This document shows positions 8,455 through 17,391 of a stretch of 64,000 nt of DNA, piece by piece. The stretch is taken from positions 18,024 through 82,023 of the forward strand of contig NZ_AOJL01000013.1 in assembly GCF_000337035.1 (NCBI RefSeq). Direction: 5' to 3'. The notes below the pieces were generated by a model. That model made no database searches. It saw nothing but the letters and a program-made list of their open reading frames with translations, and was not told where the DNA came from. This DNA comes from Halorubrum coriense DSM 10284. GTDB lineage: Archaea > Halobacteriota > Halobacteria > Halobacteriales > Haloferacaceae. Numbering within the stretch: position 1 is the first letter of the stretch; each line of letters opens with the position of its first letter. Both the position numbers and the translations under genes were made by a program.

Positions 8455-9879
8455 ATGGGCTTGTCGTCTAGCGCGCCGGTGATCGACGTCCTCCAGATAC
8501 CGATGCCGGGCGAGGGAATCGTGACCGCCCTCGGCGTCGCTGCGATCCTCCTGTTGGTCGGGCTCTCGGCGTTCTTCTCCTCGTCCGAGATCGCGATGTT
8601 CTCGCTGCCGCAACACCGCATCGACAGCCTCGTCGACGAGGGGGTGACGGGGGCGGAGACGATCCGGGACATGAAACAGAACCCCCACCGACTGCTGGTG
8701 ACGATCCTCGTCGGCAACAACATCGTCAACGTGGCGATGACCTCCATCGCCACCGCGCTCTTCGGGATCTACCTCTCCCGGGGGCAGTCGGTGCTGGCGA
8801 CGACGTTCGGCATCACGACGCTCGTGCTGATCTTCGGCGAGAGCGCGCCGAAGTCGTACGCCGTCGAGAACACCGAGTCGTGGGCGCTCCGAATCGCCCG
8901 CCCCCTGAAGGCCTCGGAGTACGCGCTCTACCCGCTCGTCGTCCTCTTCGACTACATCGTCAAAGGCGTCAACAGCGTCATCGGCGGCTCGGCGGCCATC
9001 GAGTCGACGTACGTCACCCGCGACGAGATACAAGACATCATCGAGACGGGCGAGCGCGAGGGCGTCATCGAGGAGGAGGAGCGGGAGATGCTCGACCGCA
9101 TCTTCCGGTTCAACAACACCATCGCCAAGGAGGTGATGACGCCGCGGCTCGACGTCACGGCGGTCGCGAAGGAGGACTCGGTCGAGGAGGCGATCGAGAC
9201 GTGTATCCAGGCCGACCACGAGCGCGTCCCGGTGTACGAGGGGAACCTCGACAACATCATCGGCGTGGTGACGGTGCGCGACCTGGTGCGCGAACTGCGC
9301 TACTCGGAGGGGGAACCCTCCCTCGAACGGGTCGTCAAGCCCACGCTCCACGTCCCCGAGTCGAAGAACGCGGATGAGCTGCTCGCGGAGATGCAGGACA
9401 ACCGCCTCCAGATGGTGACGGTCATCGACGAGTTCGGCACCACGGAGGGGATCATCACCCTGGAGGACATGGTCGAGGAGATCGTCGGCGAGATCTTAGA
9501 GGGCGACGAGGAGGCCCCGGTGGAGTTCGTCGACGACAACGTCGCGGTCGTCCAAGGCGAGGTGAACATCGACGAGGTCAACGAGATACTCGGGATCGAC
9601 CTCCCGGAGGGCGAGGAGTTCGAGACGCTCGCCGGCTTCGTGTTCAACCGCGCCGGGCGACTCGTCGAGGAGGGCGAGGAGATCGAGTTCGACAGCATCC
9701 GGATCCGCATCGAGCGCGTCGACAACACCCGGATCATGTCCGCGCGGGTGACGGTCCTCGACGGGACCCCCGCGGCGACGGACTCGACCGCGCCGGTCGA
9801 GGCCGCCGATTCGACCGACGAGACCGGGGCGGCGGAAGCGGACGCGGGCGGCGACGCCGCGCAGAACGACTCGCCGTAG
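8455..9879 (+). CDS. CNNM/CorC-type hemolysin family transporter protein
   Basis: A 474-residue integral membrane protein. A DUF21/CNNM transmembrane domain occupies about residues 20-200, with SAFFSSSEIAMFSL and GESAPKSYAVENT as the conserved helix signatures. A pair of CBS domains follows (about 215-335), beginning VMTPRLDVTAV. A CorC/HlyC C-terminal domain follows at about 350-425 (GEVNIDEVNEILGIDLPEGEEFETLAGFV). The acidic tail is disordered. The family is linked to Mg2+/Co2+ efflux, with CBS domains sensing nucleotide. The gene stands alone. Confidence 0.92.
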   Translation: MGLSSSAPVIDVLQIPMPGEGIVTALGVAAILLLVGLSAFFSSSEIAMFSLPQHRIDSLVDEGVTGAETIRDMKQNPHRLLVTILVGNNIVNVAMTSIATALFGIYLSRGQSVLATTFGITTLVLIFGESAPKSYAVENTESWALRIARPLKASEYALYPLVVLFDYIVKGVNSVIGGSAAIESTYVTRDEIQDIIETGEREGVIEEEEREMLDRIFRFNNTIAKEVMTPRLDVTAVAKEDSVEEAIETCIQADHERVPVYEGNLDNIIGVVTVRDLVRELRYSEGEPSLERVVKPTLHVPESKNADELLAEMQDNRLQMVTVIDEFGTTEGIITLEDMVEEIVGEILEGDEEAPVEFVDDNVAVVQGEVNIDEVNEILGIDLPEGEEFETLAGFVFNRAGRLVEEGEEIEFDSIRIRIERVDNTRIMSARVTVLDGTPAATDSTAPVEAADSTDETGAAEADAGGDAAQNDSP

Positions 9880-9955
9880 ACGCCGTCGAGGCGCGTTTCG
9901 GGAACCTCCCGCGGGCGTCGACGGACGACGGCGCTCCGCCCGCCGAACGCCGGAC

Positions 9956-10687
9956 TCAGACGGCGTACGCGCGGGCGGCCGCGACGAGCGCCTTCCGGTA
10001 GTCGCTCTCCGAGGGGTCGTGCCCGAGGTCGAGGAACCGCTTTTTGAACGCGTCGACGTCGACCGCGTCCGTGTCGCTGCCGGCCGCCCGCGCGAGGTCG
10101 TAGATCCGGTGGTCGGGGCCGGCGATGTCGTGGCGCTCCACGAGGGCGAGCGCGAACGCGGCGTTGACGGCCGTTATCTCCGGGTCGGCTCCGGCCGTCA
10201 CCGGCGGCGACCCGGTCCGCGACACGTCGGGGCGGTCCGCGACCGCGGCCGCCAGCGTCGACTCGAGGAAGCCGAGGAGCTTGTCCGCGGGGGCGACGGA
10301 GAGCGTGATGTCGTCGGCGTAGATGTCTTTCATGTGATTCGCGATCTGGTAACAGTGGGCGAGCTTTCGCCGTTCGACCGACTCGCCGGAGAGGCCGAGG
10401 TACAGCGCCTCCTCCGTGGACTGGAGGTGCGAGGGGTGGCCCTCCTCGTAGCGGGCCATGTGCGCGAGTTCGTGGATCGCCAGTTCGCGCGCCATCGCGC
10501 TCGTGGCGGCCCGTCGGGAGACGTTCAGGACGTGGTGGTCGTCGTAGTGGCCGGCCCAGGTCCGCTCGTCGGGGTCGTCGCGGACCACGACGCGGACCGG
10601 CGCCTCGACGGAGCGCTCGGTCTCGAAGAGGTCCGCCGCGCCGAGAAACGGGTCTGGGGGGACGTCCCCCTGAACGCGAAGATCCAT
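9956..10687 (-). CDS. HExxH-containing conserved haloarchaeal protein, possible metallopeptidase
   Basis: A 243-residue protein with an HELAH zinc-protease-type motif at residues 72-76 inside a predicted helix (MARELAIHELAHMARYEEGHP). A downstream Glu for a gluzincin (NxxxE or E in the next helix) is plausible (STEEALYLGLSGESVE) but not certain. The start at 10687 (MDLRVQGDVPPDP) is chosen over a longer Arg-rich frame. I recall this as a haloarchaeal DUF (DUF5781), unverified. No signal peptide, so any peptidase activity would be cytosolic. Divergent from the BNR-repeat gene. Confidence 0.75.
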   Translation of the reverse strand: MDLRVQGDVPPDPFLGAADLFETERSVEAPVRVVVRDDPDERTWAGHYDDHHVLNVSRRAATSAMARELAIHELAHMARYEEGHPSHLQSTEEALYLGLSGESVERRKLAHCYQIANHMKDIYADDITLSVAPADKLLGFLESTLAAAVADRPDVSRTGSPPVTAGADPEITAVNAAFALALVERHDIAGPDHRIYDLARAAGSDTDAVDVDAFKKRFLDLGHDPSESDYRKALVAAARAYAV

Positions 10688-10832
10688 GCGTACAGTTCGC
10701 ACGGGGGGCGGCGGTAAGTCTCTTGCGCTCGTGGAACCCGTCCGCGGACGCCCATCGCGTCGACGCGCCGAGGCGTCGGCCCCCGCGGCGACCCGGCGTA
10801 CGCTTTTCACTCCGGTGCCCGAACGCCGAGAT

Positions 10833-11891
10833 ATGCGCATCTACGCGGCCTACGACGACGGGGTCCGGCTCGTCGACCCCGCGACCGGCGCGGTCGAGAC
10901 GCGCCTGTCGGGCCAGCGCGTCGAGTGCCTCTCGGCGACGCCCGGTGCGGCGCGGACCGCCGCCGACGATGGCGACGCGACCGGATCGGCGCGCGTCCTC
11001 GCGGGGACGTCGGAGGCGGGACTGTTCCGCTCCGTCGACGGCGGCGAGCGGTTCACCCGCGCGGCCGCCGTGACGCTCGGCCCCGAGGGGTCCGGCCCGG
11101 ACGCGGTGACCGCGGTCGCGACGAGCCCGCACGACCCCGAAGTCGTCTGGATCGGCACGGAGCCCTCGCGGGCGTACCGCTCCGCGGACGGCGGCGAGAC
11201 GGCGAGGCGGATCGACGGGCTGACCGACCTCCCGTCGGCGTCCGAGTGGTCGTTTCCGCCCCGACCCGACACCCACCACGTGCGGTGGATCGAACCCTGC
11301 CCGGCCGACCCGGAGCGGTGGCTCGTCGGTATCGAGGCGGGCGCGCTCGCCGTGACGGCCGACGGCGGCGAGACGTGGACCGACCGGCCGCCGGGGTCGC
11401 GTCGCGACACGCACGCGATGGCGACCCACCCGGACGCCCCCGACCGCGTCTACGCCGCCGCCGGCGACGGGTTCGCCGAGAGCGACGACCGGGGCGACTC
11501 GTGGCGCGCCCGCGACGCCGGCCTCGATCACGGCTACGTCTGGGGGCTCGCGGTCGACCCCGGCGACCCCGACACCGCGATCGTCAGCGCGGCCGAGAGC
11601 GCGACCGCGGCCCACCGCCGCGGCGAGGCGTTCCTGTACCGCTACCGCCGAGACGGCGCGGGAAACGAGGGGTCCGCGGACGACCTCGGCCGGTTCGAGC
11701 GCCTCGACGACCGCGGATTCCCGACGGGATCGGGGACGCACCGCGCGGTCCTCGCGACCGGGCGGGCCGCCGGAGAGATCTGGGCGCTCTCGAATCGGGG
11801 GCTCTTCGTCACCCGCGACGCGGGCGACTCCTTCGACCAGGTCCCGGTCGACCTCCCTGACCGCCCGGCGCGGGCGCTGGCGGTCGCCTGA
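10833..11891 (+). CDS. BNR/Asp-box repeat beta-propeller protein
   Basis: A 352-residue protein with at least five Asp-box (BNR) turns of the S/T-x-D-x-G-x-x-W/F type: FRSVDGGERF, YRSADGGETA, AVTADGGETW, AESDDRGDSW and FVTRDAGDSF. This predicts a beta-propeller resembling sialidase and VPS10 folds. There is no signal peptide, so it is probably cytosolic; the start is the ATG at 10833 (MRIYAAYDDGVRLVD). Enzymatic residues of sialidases are not evident. Similar haloarchaeal proteins are annotated as WD40/YVTN/BNR-like repeat proteins. Confidence 0.82.
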   Translation: MRIYAAYDDGVRLVDPATGAVETRLSGQRVECLSATPGAARTAADDGDATGSARVLAGTSEAGLFRSVDGGERFTRAAAVTLGPEGSGPDAVTAVATSPHDPEVVWIGTEPSRAYRSADGGETARRIDGLTDLPSASEWSFPPRPDTHHVRWIEPCPADPERWLVGIEAGALAVTADGGETWTDRPPGSRRDTHAMATHPDAPDRVYAAAGDGFAESDDRGDSWRARDAGLDHGYVWGLAVDPGDPDTAIVSAAESATAAHRRGEAFLYRYRRDGAGNEGSADDLGRFERLDDRGFPTGSGTHRAVLATGRAAGEIWALSNRGLFVTRDAGDSFDQVPVDLPDRPARALAVA

Positions 11892-11934
11892 ACTGCCGGC
11901 GAGGCGAAAACGAGGCCGTCCCCGGCCGGTTCGG

Positions 11935-12654
11935 TCAGTCTCGGACCGCGCCGACGACGAGGTAGACGACCGGCGTGTCGAGGACGGCGATCGCGAGCTT
12001 GAGGAGGTACTGGCCCAGCCCGAGCGCGAGCAGGACGCTCCCCGGGAGCGGGCTCCCGACGCCCAGCAGGACCGGAGCAGCGTAGAAGGCGACGCCGACG
12101 AAGATGGCGGTGTCGAGCGCCTGACTCGTCGCCGTCGACGCGAGGTTGCGCAGCCACAGCATCCGCTCGCCGGTGCGGTCGCGGATCGCGTGGAACACGA
12201 ACACGTCCCAGTTCTGACTGACGACGTACGCCAGCAGGCTGCCGGCGACGACGTTCGCCGCCGGGCCGAGCGCCGTCTGGAAGGCGGCCGACACCTCGGG
12301 GTCGATTCCCGGGGCCGCGAGCGTCGACCAGACGAGCGCCAACACGAGGAAGTTGGCGACGAACGCGACGTTGACGACGACCTGCGTCGCCCGCCGCCCG
12401 TACAGCTCCGCGTAGCAGTCCGACGCGAGGAAGGTGAGCGCGTACGCGAGCGCGGCCCCCGGCAGCGTGATCTCGGGCCCGACGACCGGCAGCGCGAACG
12501 GGAGGGGGAGCGCGAGCACCTTCGCCGCTGTGACCTGCGCCGTCGCGAGCGCGACGGTGAACAGCGTGACGAGCGCGACCGCCGCGACCGCCGACCGGTC
12601 GAGCGGGTCGGTCCGGAAGGGGTCCCGCTGGCCGCCCGTCGCCCGGCTACTCAT
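11935..12654 (-). CDS. Queuosine/archaeosine precursor transporter, YhhQ (VUT) family
   Basis: A 239-residue membrane protein with about six transmembrane helices. The YhhQ signature segments LASDCYAELYGRRAT, SLLAYVVSQNWDVFVFHAI and LASTATSQALDTAIFVGVAFY are clear. Bacterial members import preQ0/preQ1; in archaea, which make archaeosine in tRNA, preQ0 salvage is the natural inference. It overlaps the upstream ribbon-helix-helix gene by 8 bases, so the two are co-translated. Confidence 0.9.
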   Translation of the reverse strand: MSSRATGGQRDPFRTDPLDRSAVAAVALVTLFTVALATAQVTAAKVLALPLPFALPVVGPEITLPGAALAYALTFLASDCYAELYGRRATQVVVNVAFVANFLVLALVWSTLAAPGIDPEVSAAFQTALGPAANVVAGSLLAYVVSQNWDVFVFHAIRDRTGERMLWLRNLASTATSQALDTAIFVGVAFYAAPVLLGVGSPLPGSVLLALGLGQYLLKLAIAVLDTPVVYLVVGAVRD

Positions 12655-12862
12655 CGCTCCCCTCGCCGGGCCCGGTCGCGGTCGACGGTCCCCCGTCGTC
12701 GAGGCGGTCGTGGCGGGCGTCGATCTCGTCGAGCAGGTCGAGGTTCTTCCGGATCGACGCGCGCACCGCGTCGCTGCGGTTCACGAACTTCCCGTCGTCG
12801 CCGACGTGCTCGTCGAGATCGTCGAGGAGCTCCGCCGGGATCTCGACGCTTATCTTGGGCAT
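12647..12862 (-). CDS. Ribbon-helix-helix (CopG-like) DNA-binding protein
   Basis: A 71-residue protein. MPKISVEIPAELLDDLDEHV is the RHH beta-strand and helix 1, and FVNRSDAVRASIRKNLDLLDEI is helix 2 with the N-cap RS motif. The C-terminus is acidic and flexible. It overlaps the transporter gene by 8 bases. It may regulate the preQ0-type transporter next to it; that is inference from position only. Confidence 0.88.
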   Translation of the reverse strand: MPKISVEIPAELLDDLDEHVGDDGKFVNRSDAVRASIRKNLDLLDEIDARHDRLDDGGPSTATGPGEGSDE

Positions 12863-12971
12863 ACTCGCGTCGTGGACGCCGGGCGGGCATGAACGTTATT
12901 ATCCGAGGATTATCCGCGGGTTCTCACGGTAGTCGTTCGACGAACTCGGTCGTCTCACTCCGCCCGCGTCC

Positions 12972-13009
12972 GTCTCGTAAACCGCTACGTTGAAGTGGGT
13001 TTACGAGAC
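12972..13009. promoter_or_regulatory. BirA-type biotin operator upstream of bioY
   Basis: A perfect 12-base inverted repeat, GTCTCGTAAACC (12972-12983) and GGTTTACGAGAC (12998-13009), with a 14-base spacer. The core TCGTAAACC-N14-GGTTTACGA differs by one base per arm from the biotin-repressor consensus described for bacteria and archaea (TTGTAAACC-N14/15-GGTTTACAA). It ends 9 bases before the bioY ATG, so binding would block transcription start or early elongation of bioYMN. Confidence 0.85.
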
Positions 13010-13018
13010 CGTTCAACC

Positions 13019-13600
13019 ATGGCAACGAACACGGAGTCCGTCGACCTCGTCGGCGACGAGGCGGCGACGAACCTCGCGCGAGCCGCGCTGTTCGCGGCGC
13101 TCGTCGGGGCGTTCGCGTACGTCACGTTCCCCAACCCGGTCTCCCCGGTGGACGTGACCCTTCAGGTGCTCGGCGTCTTCCTCGCCGGGATCTTCCTCGG
13201 CCCCGTCTGGGGCCCGGCCTCGCTCGTCCTCTACCTTGCGGCCGGGGCGCTCGGCGCGCCGGTCTTCGAGGGCGGCTCGGCGGGCGTCGGGGCCCTCGTC
13301 GGCCAGTCGGCCGGCTACCTCTGGTCGTACCCGGTCGCCGCGGCGGTCGTCGGCGCGGTCGTCCACCGGGGCGCGACGCCGCGTGACCTCGACGCCGTCG
13401 GCCTCCCGACGCTCGTCGGCGCGATGGTCCTCGGCACCGTCGTCATCTACGGCTTCGGCGTCGCCGGGCTCGCGCTCGTCCTCTCGCTCGGGCCGGTCGA
13501 GGCGGTCACCGTCGGCGCGGTCGCGTTCCTCCCGGCCGAGGCCCTGAAGGTCGCCGCCGCCGTCGGCGTCGTCAGGTCCGACGCGATCGCCGCGGCGTGA
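13019..13600 (+). CDS. bioY: Biotin transporter substrate-specific component BioY
   Basis: A 193-residue S-component of an ECF transporter with about six membrane helices. The BioY signature region FPNPVSPVDVTLQVLGVFLAGIFLGPVWGPASLVLYLAAGALGAPVFEGG is well conserved. The start is the ATG at 13019; an earlier in-frame codon at 12995 lies inside the operator and is unlikely. Its stop overlaps the GTG start of bioM (GTGA), and bioN follows, giving the complete bioYMN set. A BirA-type operator sits just upstream. Confidence 0.95.
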   Translation: MATNTESVDLVGDEAATNLARAALFAALVGAFAYVTFPNPVSPVDVTLQVLGVFLAGIFLGPVWGPASLVLYLAAGALGAPVFEGGSAGVGALVGQSAGYLWSYPVAAAVVGAVVHRGATPRDLDAVGLPTLVGAMVLGTVVIYGFGVAGLALVLSLGPVEAVTVGAVAFLPAEALKVAAAVGVVRSDAIAAA

Positions 13601-14361
13601 TCGACCTCGACGGCGTCACGTGTCGGTACGGCCGGGGCGGGGGCGACGGGGACGCCGACGCCGCGGTCGCCACCGTCGCCGTCGACGACGTGTCGCTCTC
13701 CGTCCCCGACGGCGAGTTCCTCGTCGTCGCCGGCGCGAACGGCTCGGGCAAGACGACCCTCGTCCGGACGTTCAACGGGCTCGTCGAACCGGACGCCGGC
13801 ACCGTGACGGTGAACGGGACGCCCGTCGACGAGGACCTCGTCGCCGCGCGCTCCGCGGTCGGAATGGTGTTCCAGGACCCGCGCGACCAGCTGGTCGCCG
13901 CCACCGTCGGCGCGGATGTCGCGTTCGGGCCGGAGAACCTCGGACTCTCGCACGACGAGATCGACCGACGCGTCGCGGACGCGCTCGCGGCGGTGAACAT
14001 GGCGGGCCGGGAGCGCGAGCGGATCGACTCCCTCTCGGGGGGCGAGCGCGAGCGCGTCGCCATCGCCGGCGCGCTCGCGATGGATCCCGACCACCTCGTG
14101 CTGGACGAGCCCTTCACCGGCCTCGACGAGCCCGCGCGGCGGTCGGTCGTGGACCGGCTCCGGGCGCTTCACCGCGGCGGGACGGGCGTCGTCGTCGTCA
14201 CCCACGACCTCCGCGACGTCGCCGCGCTCGCCGACCGGATCGTCGGCCTCGCCGACGGGCGGGTCGCGGTCGACGCGCCCCCGGACGAGGCGGTCTCGGC
14301 GCTGCCCGGACTCGACGTCCGGGTCCCCGAGAGCGGGAAGTTCGCGTCCCCGGCCGAATGA
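13597..14361 (+). CDS. bioM: ECF biotin transporter ATPase BioM
   Basis: A 254-residue ABC ATPase starting at GTG 13597. It has Walker A GANGSGKTT, Q-loop FQDPRDQLVAATVGADVAFGPENLGL typical of ECF A-components, signature SLSGGERERVAIA and Walker B HLVLDEPFTGLD. A short Gly/Asp-rich insertion (RGGGDGDADAAVATV) sits near the N-terminus. Overlaps bioY by 4 bases and bioN by 4 bases, so the three genes are translationally coupled. Confidence 0.94.
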   Translation: MIDLDGVTCRYGRGGGDGDADAAVATVAVDDVSLSVPDGEFLVVAGANGSGKTTLVRTFNGLVEPDAGTVTVNGTPVDEDLVAARSAVGMVFQDPRDQLVAATVGADVAFGPENLGLSHDEIDRRVADALAAVNMAGRERERIDSLSGGERERVAIAGALAMDPDHLVLDEPFTGLDEPARRSVVDRLRALHRGGTGVVVVTHDLRDVAALADRIVGLADGRVAVDAPPDEAVSALPGLDVRVPESGKFASPAE

Positions 14362-15071
14362 CGCTCTCGTTCGTCCCCGGCGGCTCGCTCGCCCACCGGC
14401 TCGACCCGCGGTCGAAGCTGCTCGTTCAGGTCGGGTTCGCGGCCGTCGCGTACGCCTACACCACGCCGCGGGGGCTCGCCCTCCTCACGCTCGTCGCGGT
14501 CGGCTGCCTGCGCGCCGCCGACGGGGGCGCGCGGGACCTGTGGAGCTACCGCGTCGCGTTCCCCGTCCTCCTCTTCGCTCCGCTCGTCGCGGGCGCGACG
14601 GTCGGCGCGCCGTGGTTTCGCGTCGAGCGCGCCGTCGCGACGGGACTCGCGAGCTACCGCGTCCTCCTGCTGCTCGTCGTCGCGGCCGCGTACGTGCGGT
14701 CGACCCCGGTGCGGGAGTCGCGCGCGGCGCTCCAGCGGACGGTCCCCGGCCGGTTCGGCGTCTTCCTCGGCGTCGGCGTCGCGCTCGTCTTCCGGTTCCT
14801 CCCCCTCCTAAAACGCGACCTCGCGGCCTCGCGCGCGGCGGTCCGGGCCCGACTCGGCGCGGAGCGGTCCCGCCGCGAGCGGATGCGGCTGGTCGCGGTC
14901 GGCGGCCTCTCGCGGGCGTTCTCCCGCGCCGACCGCCTGGGGACCGCGCTCGTCGCCCGGTGTTTCGCGTGGAACCCGACGCTCCCGCGGCTGGCGTTCC
15001 GCCGCGTCGACGCCCCGGCGCTGGCGCTCGCCGGCTCGATGTTCGCGGCCGCGGTCCTCCGGGTCGCGTGA
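14358..15071 (+). CDS. bioN: ECF transporter transmembrane component BioN
   Basis: A 237-residue T-component (EcfT fold). It opens with the typical HRLDPRSKLLVQVGF coupling segment, has four to five membrane helices, and carries the cytoplasmic Arg-rich coupling region (LLKRDLAASRAAVRARLG, then TALVARCFAW) that docks onto the ATPases. The ATG at 14358 overlaps the bioM stop (ATGA). It completes the BioYMN transporter. Confidence 0.92.
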   Translation: MTLSFVPGGSLAHRLDPRSKLLVQVGFAAVAYAYTTPRGLALLTLVAVGCLRAADGGARDLWSYRVAFPVLLFAPLVAGATVGAPWFRVERAVATGLASYRVLLLLVVAAAYVRSTPVRESRAALQRTVPGRFGVFLGVGVALVFRFLPLLKRDLAASRAAVRARLGAERSRRERMRLVAVGGLSRAFSRADRLGTALVARCFAWNPTLPRLAFRRVDAPALALAGSMFAAAVLRVA

Positions 15072-15182
15072 CCCTGTCCCCGAGGAGCGCGCCCCGTCGC
15101 CGTCCCGGCGTCGGGTGAAACGCCGCGCGACGAACACCTCGTTGTGGCAAGTTTTAACCCGACCCTATCCCGGTGATCGATC

Positions 15183-17360
15183 ATGACTCCCCTACAGGCG
15201 GCCACCCGCGAGACCTTCTGGACCATCGGTCCCGTGGGGAAGGCCGCGTTCTACTGGCTCGCCGTCGTCGCGATCCTCGTCTTCCTGTACGGCGTGTACG
15301 CGCGGTTCGCGGCGTACGCGCGCGGGAGCGCCGACCCCCGCGACCGGCTGTCGAACCTCCCCGGCCGAACGGTCGCCGCGACGAAGACCGTCCTCTCGAA
15401 CGAGAACCAGTTCGACGGGGACCTGTACACCGGCGTGATGCACACGTTCGTCCTGTGGGGGTTCCTCGTCCTGCTCGTCGCGACGACCATCCTCGGGATC
15501 GACATCGACCTCTACCGTCCGCTCACGGGCGAGTCGTTCTGGGTCGGCGACTTCTACCTGGCCTACCAGTTCGCCGTCGACGCGTTCGGGCTGCTGTTCG
15601 TCGTCGGTGTCGGGATGGCGGGCTACCGCCGGTACCGGAACCGCGAGGGGCGGCTGTGGGGCAAACACACCTCCTTCGAGGACGCGGCGTTCCTCTGGAC
15701 CCTGTTCCTGCTCGGGGTCGGCGGCTTCGTCGTCGAGGGCGTGAGCATGGTCGGTCAGCCGCAGCGGGCGACCGAGACGGTGAGCTTCGTCGGGATGGCG
15801 CTCGCCACCGGACTACAGACGGCCGGGCTCACGGCCGCGGGCGCCGAGGCGGCGTACGGCGTCCTCTGGTGGAGCCACTCGCTGCTGGCGTTCGCGTTCG
15901 TCGCGTGGATCCCGTACGCGAAGCCGTTCCACATGATCTCCTCGTTCGCGAACGTCGTCGCCCGCGACGAGAAGGCGGGCGCGCGGCTCCCGAACGTCCC
16001 CGCCGACCTCGATCACACGAACGCGGAGTCGCTCGACGACTTCACGTGGAAGGAGCTACTGGACGGCGACGCCTGTACGAAGTGCGGGCGCTGTACCGAC
16101 GCCTGTCCCGCCGACACGGTCGGGCGCAACCTCGACCCCCGGAACGTCATCCTCGACCTGAAGGCGTACCGGGAGTCGGTGAGCGACGACCCGGTGGCGG
16201 GCAGCGGTGGCGGGGCGGTCGCGACCGACGGCGGTGTCGCGAGCGCAGACGGAGGTTCGGTCCCCATCGTCGCCGACGAGGGCGGGGTGATCGACGCCGA
16301 GTCGATGGAGTCGTGTATGTCCTGTATGGCGTGTATGGACGCCTGCCCGGTCGACATCGAACATCTCACCTCCTTCACGAAGATGAACCGCCAGCTCGTC
16401 GACGAGGGGGCGGTCGACTCGAACCTCCAGGACGTGTTCCAGGACGTGATGGGGAAGGGGAACACCTTCGGCGAGTCGCAGTCGACGCGGGGCGACTGGG
16501 CGGACGACCTCGACGACGTCGACGTGCCGGACGCCCGCGAGACCGAGGTGGAGTACCTCTGGTACGTCGGCGACTACCCGAGCTTCGACGACCGGAACAA
16601 GAAGGTGGCGCGGGCGCTCGCCCGCCTGTTCGACGAGGCCGACGTGTCGTTCGGCATCCTCTTCGACGACGAGAAGACGGACGGCAACGACATCCGCCGG
16701 ATCGGCGAGGAGTTCCTCTACCTCGAGCTCGCCGGCCACCACGTCGAGACGTTCGCCGACTGCGAGTTCGAGAACATCGTCTGTACCGACCCCCACTCGT
16801 ACAACACGATCAAAAACGAGTACCCCGAGGTCGACTTCGCGGAGTTCGCGGACGACCCGATGATGCCGTTCGACCGCGAGGAGCCGTGGAACGCCGACGG
16901 CGCGGTCGACGTGTTCCACTGGACGCAGGTCGTCGAGGAGTTAGTCGAGAAGGGCCGCCTCGGCCTCTCCGGCGACGAGCTCGACTACACCGTCACCTAC
17001 CACGACCCCTGTCACCTCGGGCGGTACAACGACGAGTACGAGGCTCCCCGGGAGCTGATCCGCGCGACCGGCGCCGACCTCCACGAGATGCCCCGGTCCC
17101 GAGACGACTCGTTCTGCTGTGGCGGCGGCGGCGGCGGGCTCTGGACCGAACACGAGGAGGCGGTCAAGCCGAGCGAGGAGCGCCTGCGCGAGGCGGTCGA
17201 GGACACCGACGCGGGCGCGGCCGTCGAGAAGTTCGTCGTCGCCTGTCCGATGTGTACGACGATGTTCGAGGACGGGCGGAAGACGGGCGACTTCGAGGAC
17301 CAGATCGAGATCGTCGACGTGGCGGAACTGCTGATCGAGGCGGTGGACGCCGGCCCCTGA
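15183..17360 (+). CDS. Membrane HdrD/GlpC-like iron-sulfur oxidoreductase
   Basis: A 725-residue protein. An N-terminal NarI/cytochrome b-like membrane domain (about residues 1-260, five helices) has His candidates for haem in MHTFVLWGF, WSHSLLAF and KPFHMISS. Two 4Fe-4S motifs follow (CTKCGRCTDACP and CMSCMACMDACP). Two CCG domains complete it; the second is intact (DPCHLGRY, FCCGGGGGG, CPMC), while the first has lost its Cys ligands. It probably passes electrons between the quinone pool and a soluble donor, as proposed for related HdrD-like proteins. The gene stands alone behind a TTTTAA promoter element at about 15150. Confidence 0.9.
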   Translation: MTPLQAATRETFWTIGPVGKAAFYWLAVVAILVFLYGVYARFAAYARGSADPRDRLSNLPGRTVAATKTVLSNENQFDGDLYTGVMHTFVLWGFLVLLVATTILGIDIDLYRPLTGESFWVGDFYLAYQFAVDAFGLLFVVGVGMAGYRRYRNREGRLWGKHTSFEDAAFLWTLFLLGVGGFVVEGVSMVGQPQRATETVSFVGMALATGLQTAGLTAAGAEAAYGVLWWSHSLLAFAFVAWIPYAKPFHMISSFANVVARDEKAGARLPNVPADLDHTNAESLDDFTWKELLDGDACTKCGRCTDACPADTVGRNLDPRNVILDLKAYRESVSDDPVAGSGGGAVATDGGVASADGGSVPIVADEGGVIDAESMESCMSCMACMDACPVDIEHLTSFTKMNRQLVDEGAVDSNLQDVFQDVMGKGNTFGESQSTRGDWADDLDDVDVPDARETEVEYLWYVGDYPSFDDRNKKVARALARLFDEADVSFGILFDDEKTDGNDIRRIGEEFLYLELAGHHVETFADCEFENIVCTDPHSYNTIKNEYPEVDFAEFADDPMMPFDREEPWNADGAVDVFHWTQVVEELVEKGRLGLSGDELDYTVTYHDPCHLGRYNDEYEAPRELIRATGADLHEMPRSRDDSFCCGGGGGGLWTEHEEAVKPSEERLREAVEDTDAGAAVEKFVVACPMCTTMFEDGRKTGDFEDQIEIVDVAELLIEAVDAGP

Positions 17361-17391
17361 CGGCCGGACGCGCACGTCTGCGGCCGTCGGC

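Noticed and set aside
9300..11741. An open frame of about 810 codons on the minus strand over 9300-11741
   Set aside because: It is Arg/Gly-rich and covers parts of three well-supported genes. No domain is visible.
12995..13018. An upstream in-frame start for bioY at 12995
   Set aside because: It falls within the spacer of the inverted-repeat operator. The ATG at 13019 matches BioY N-termini better.
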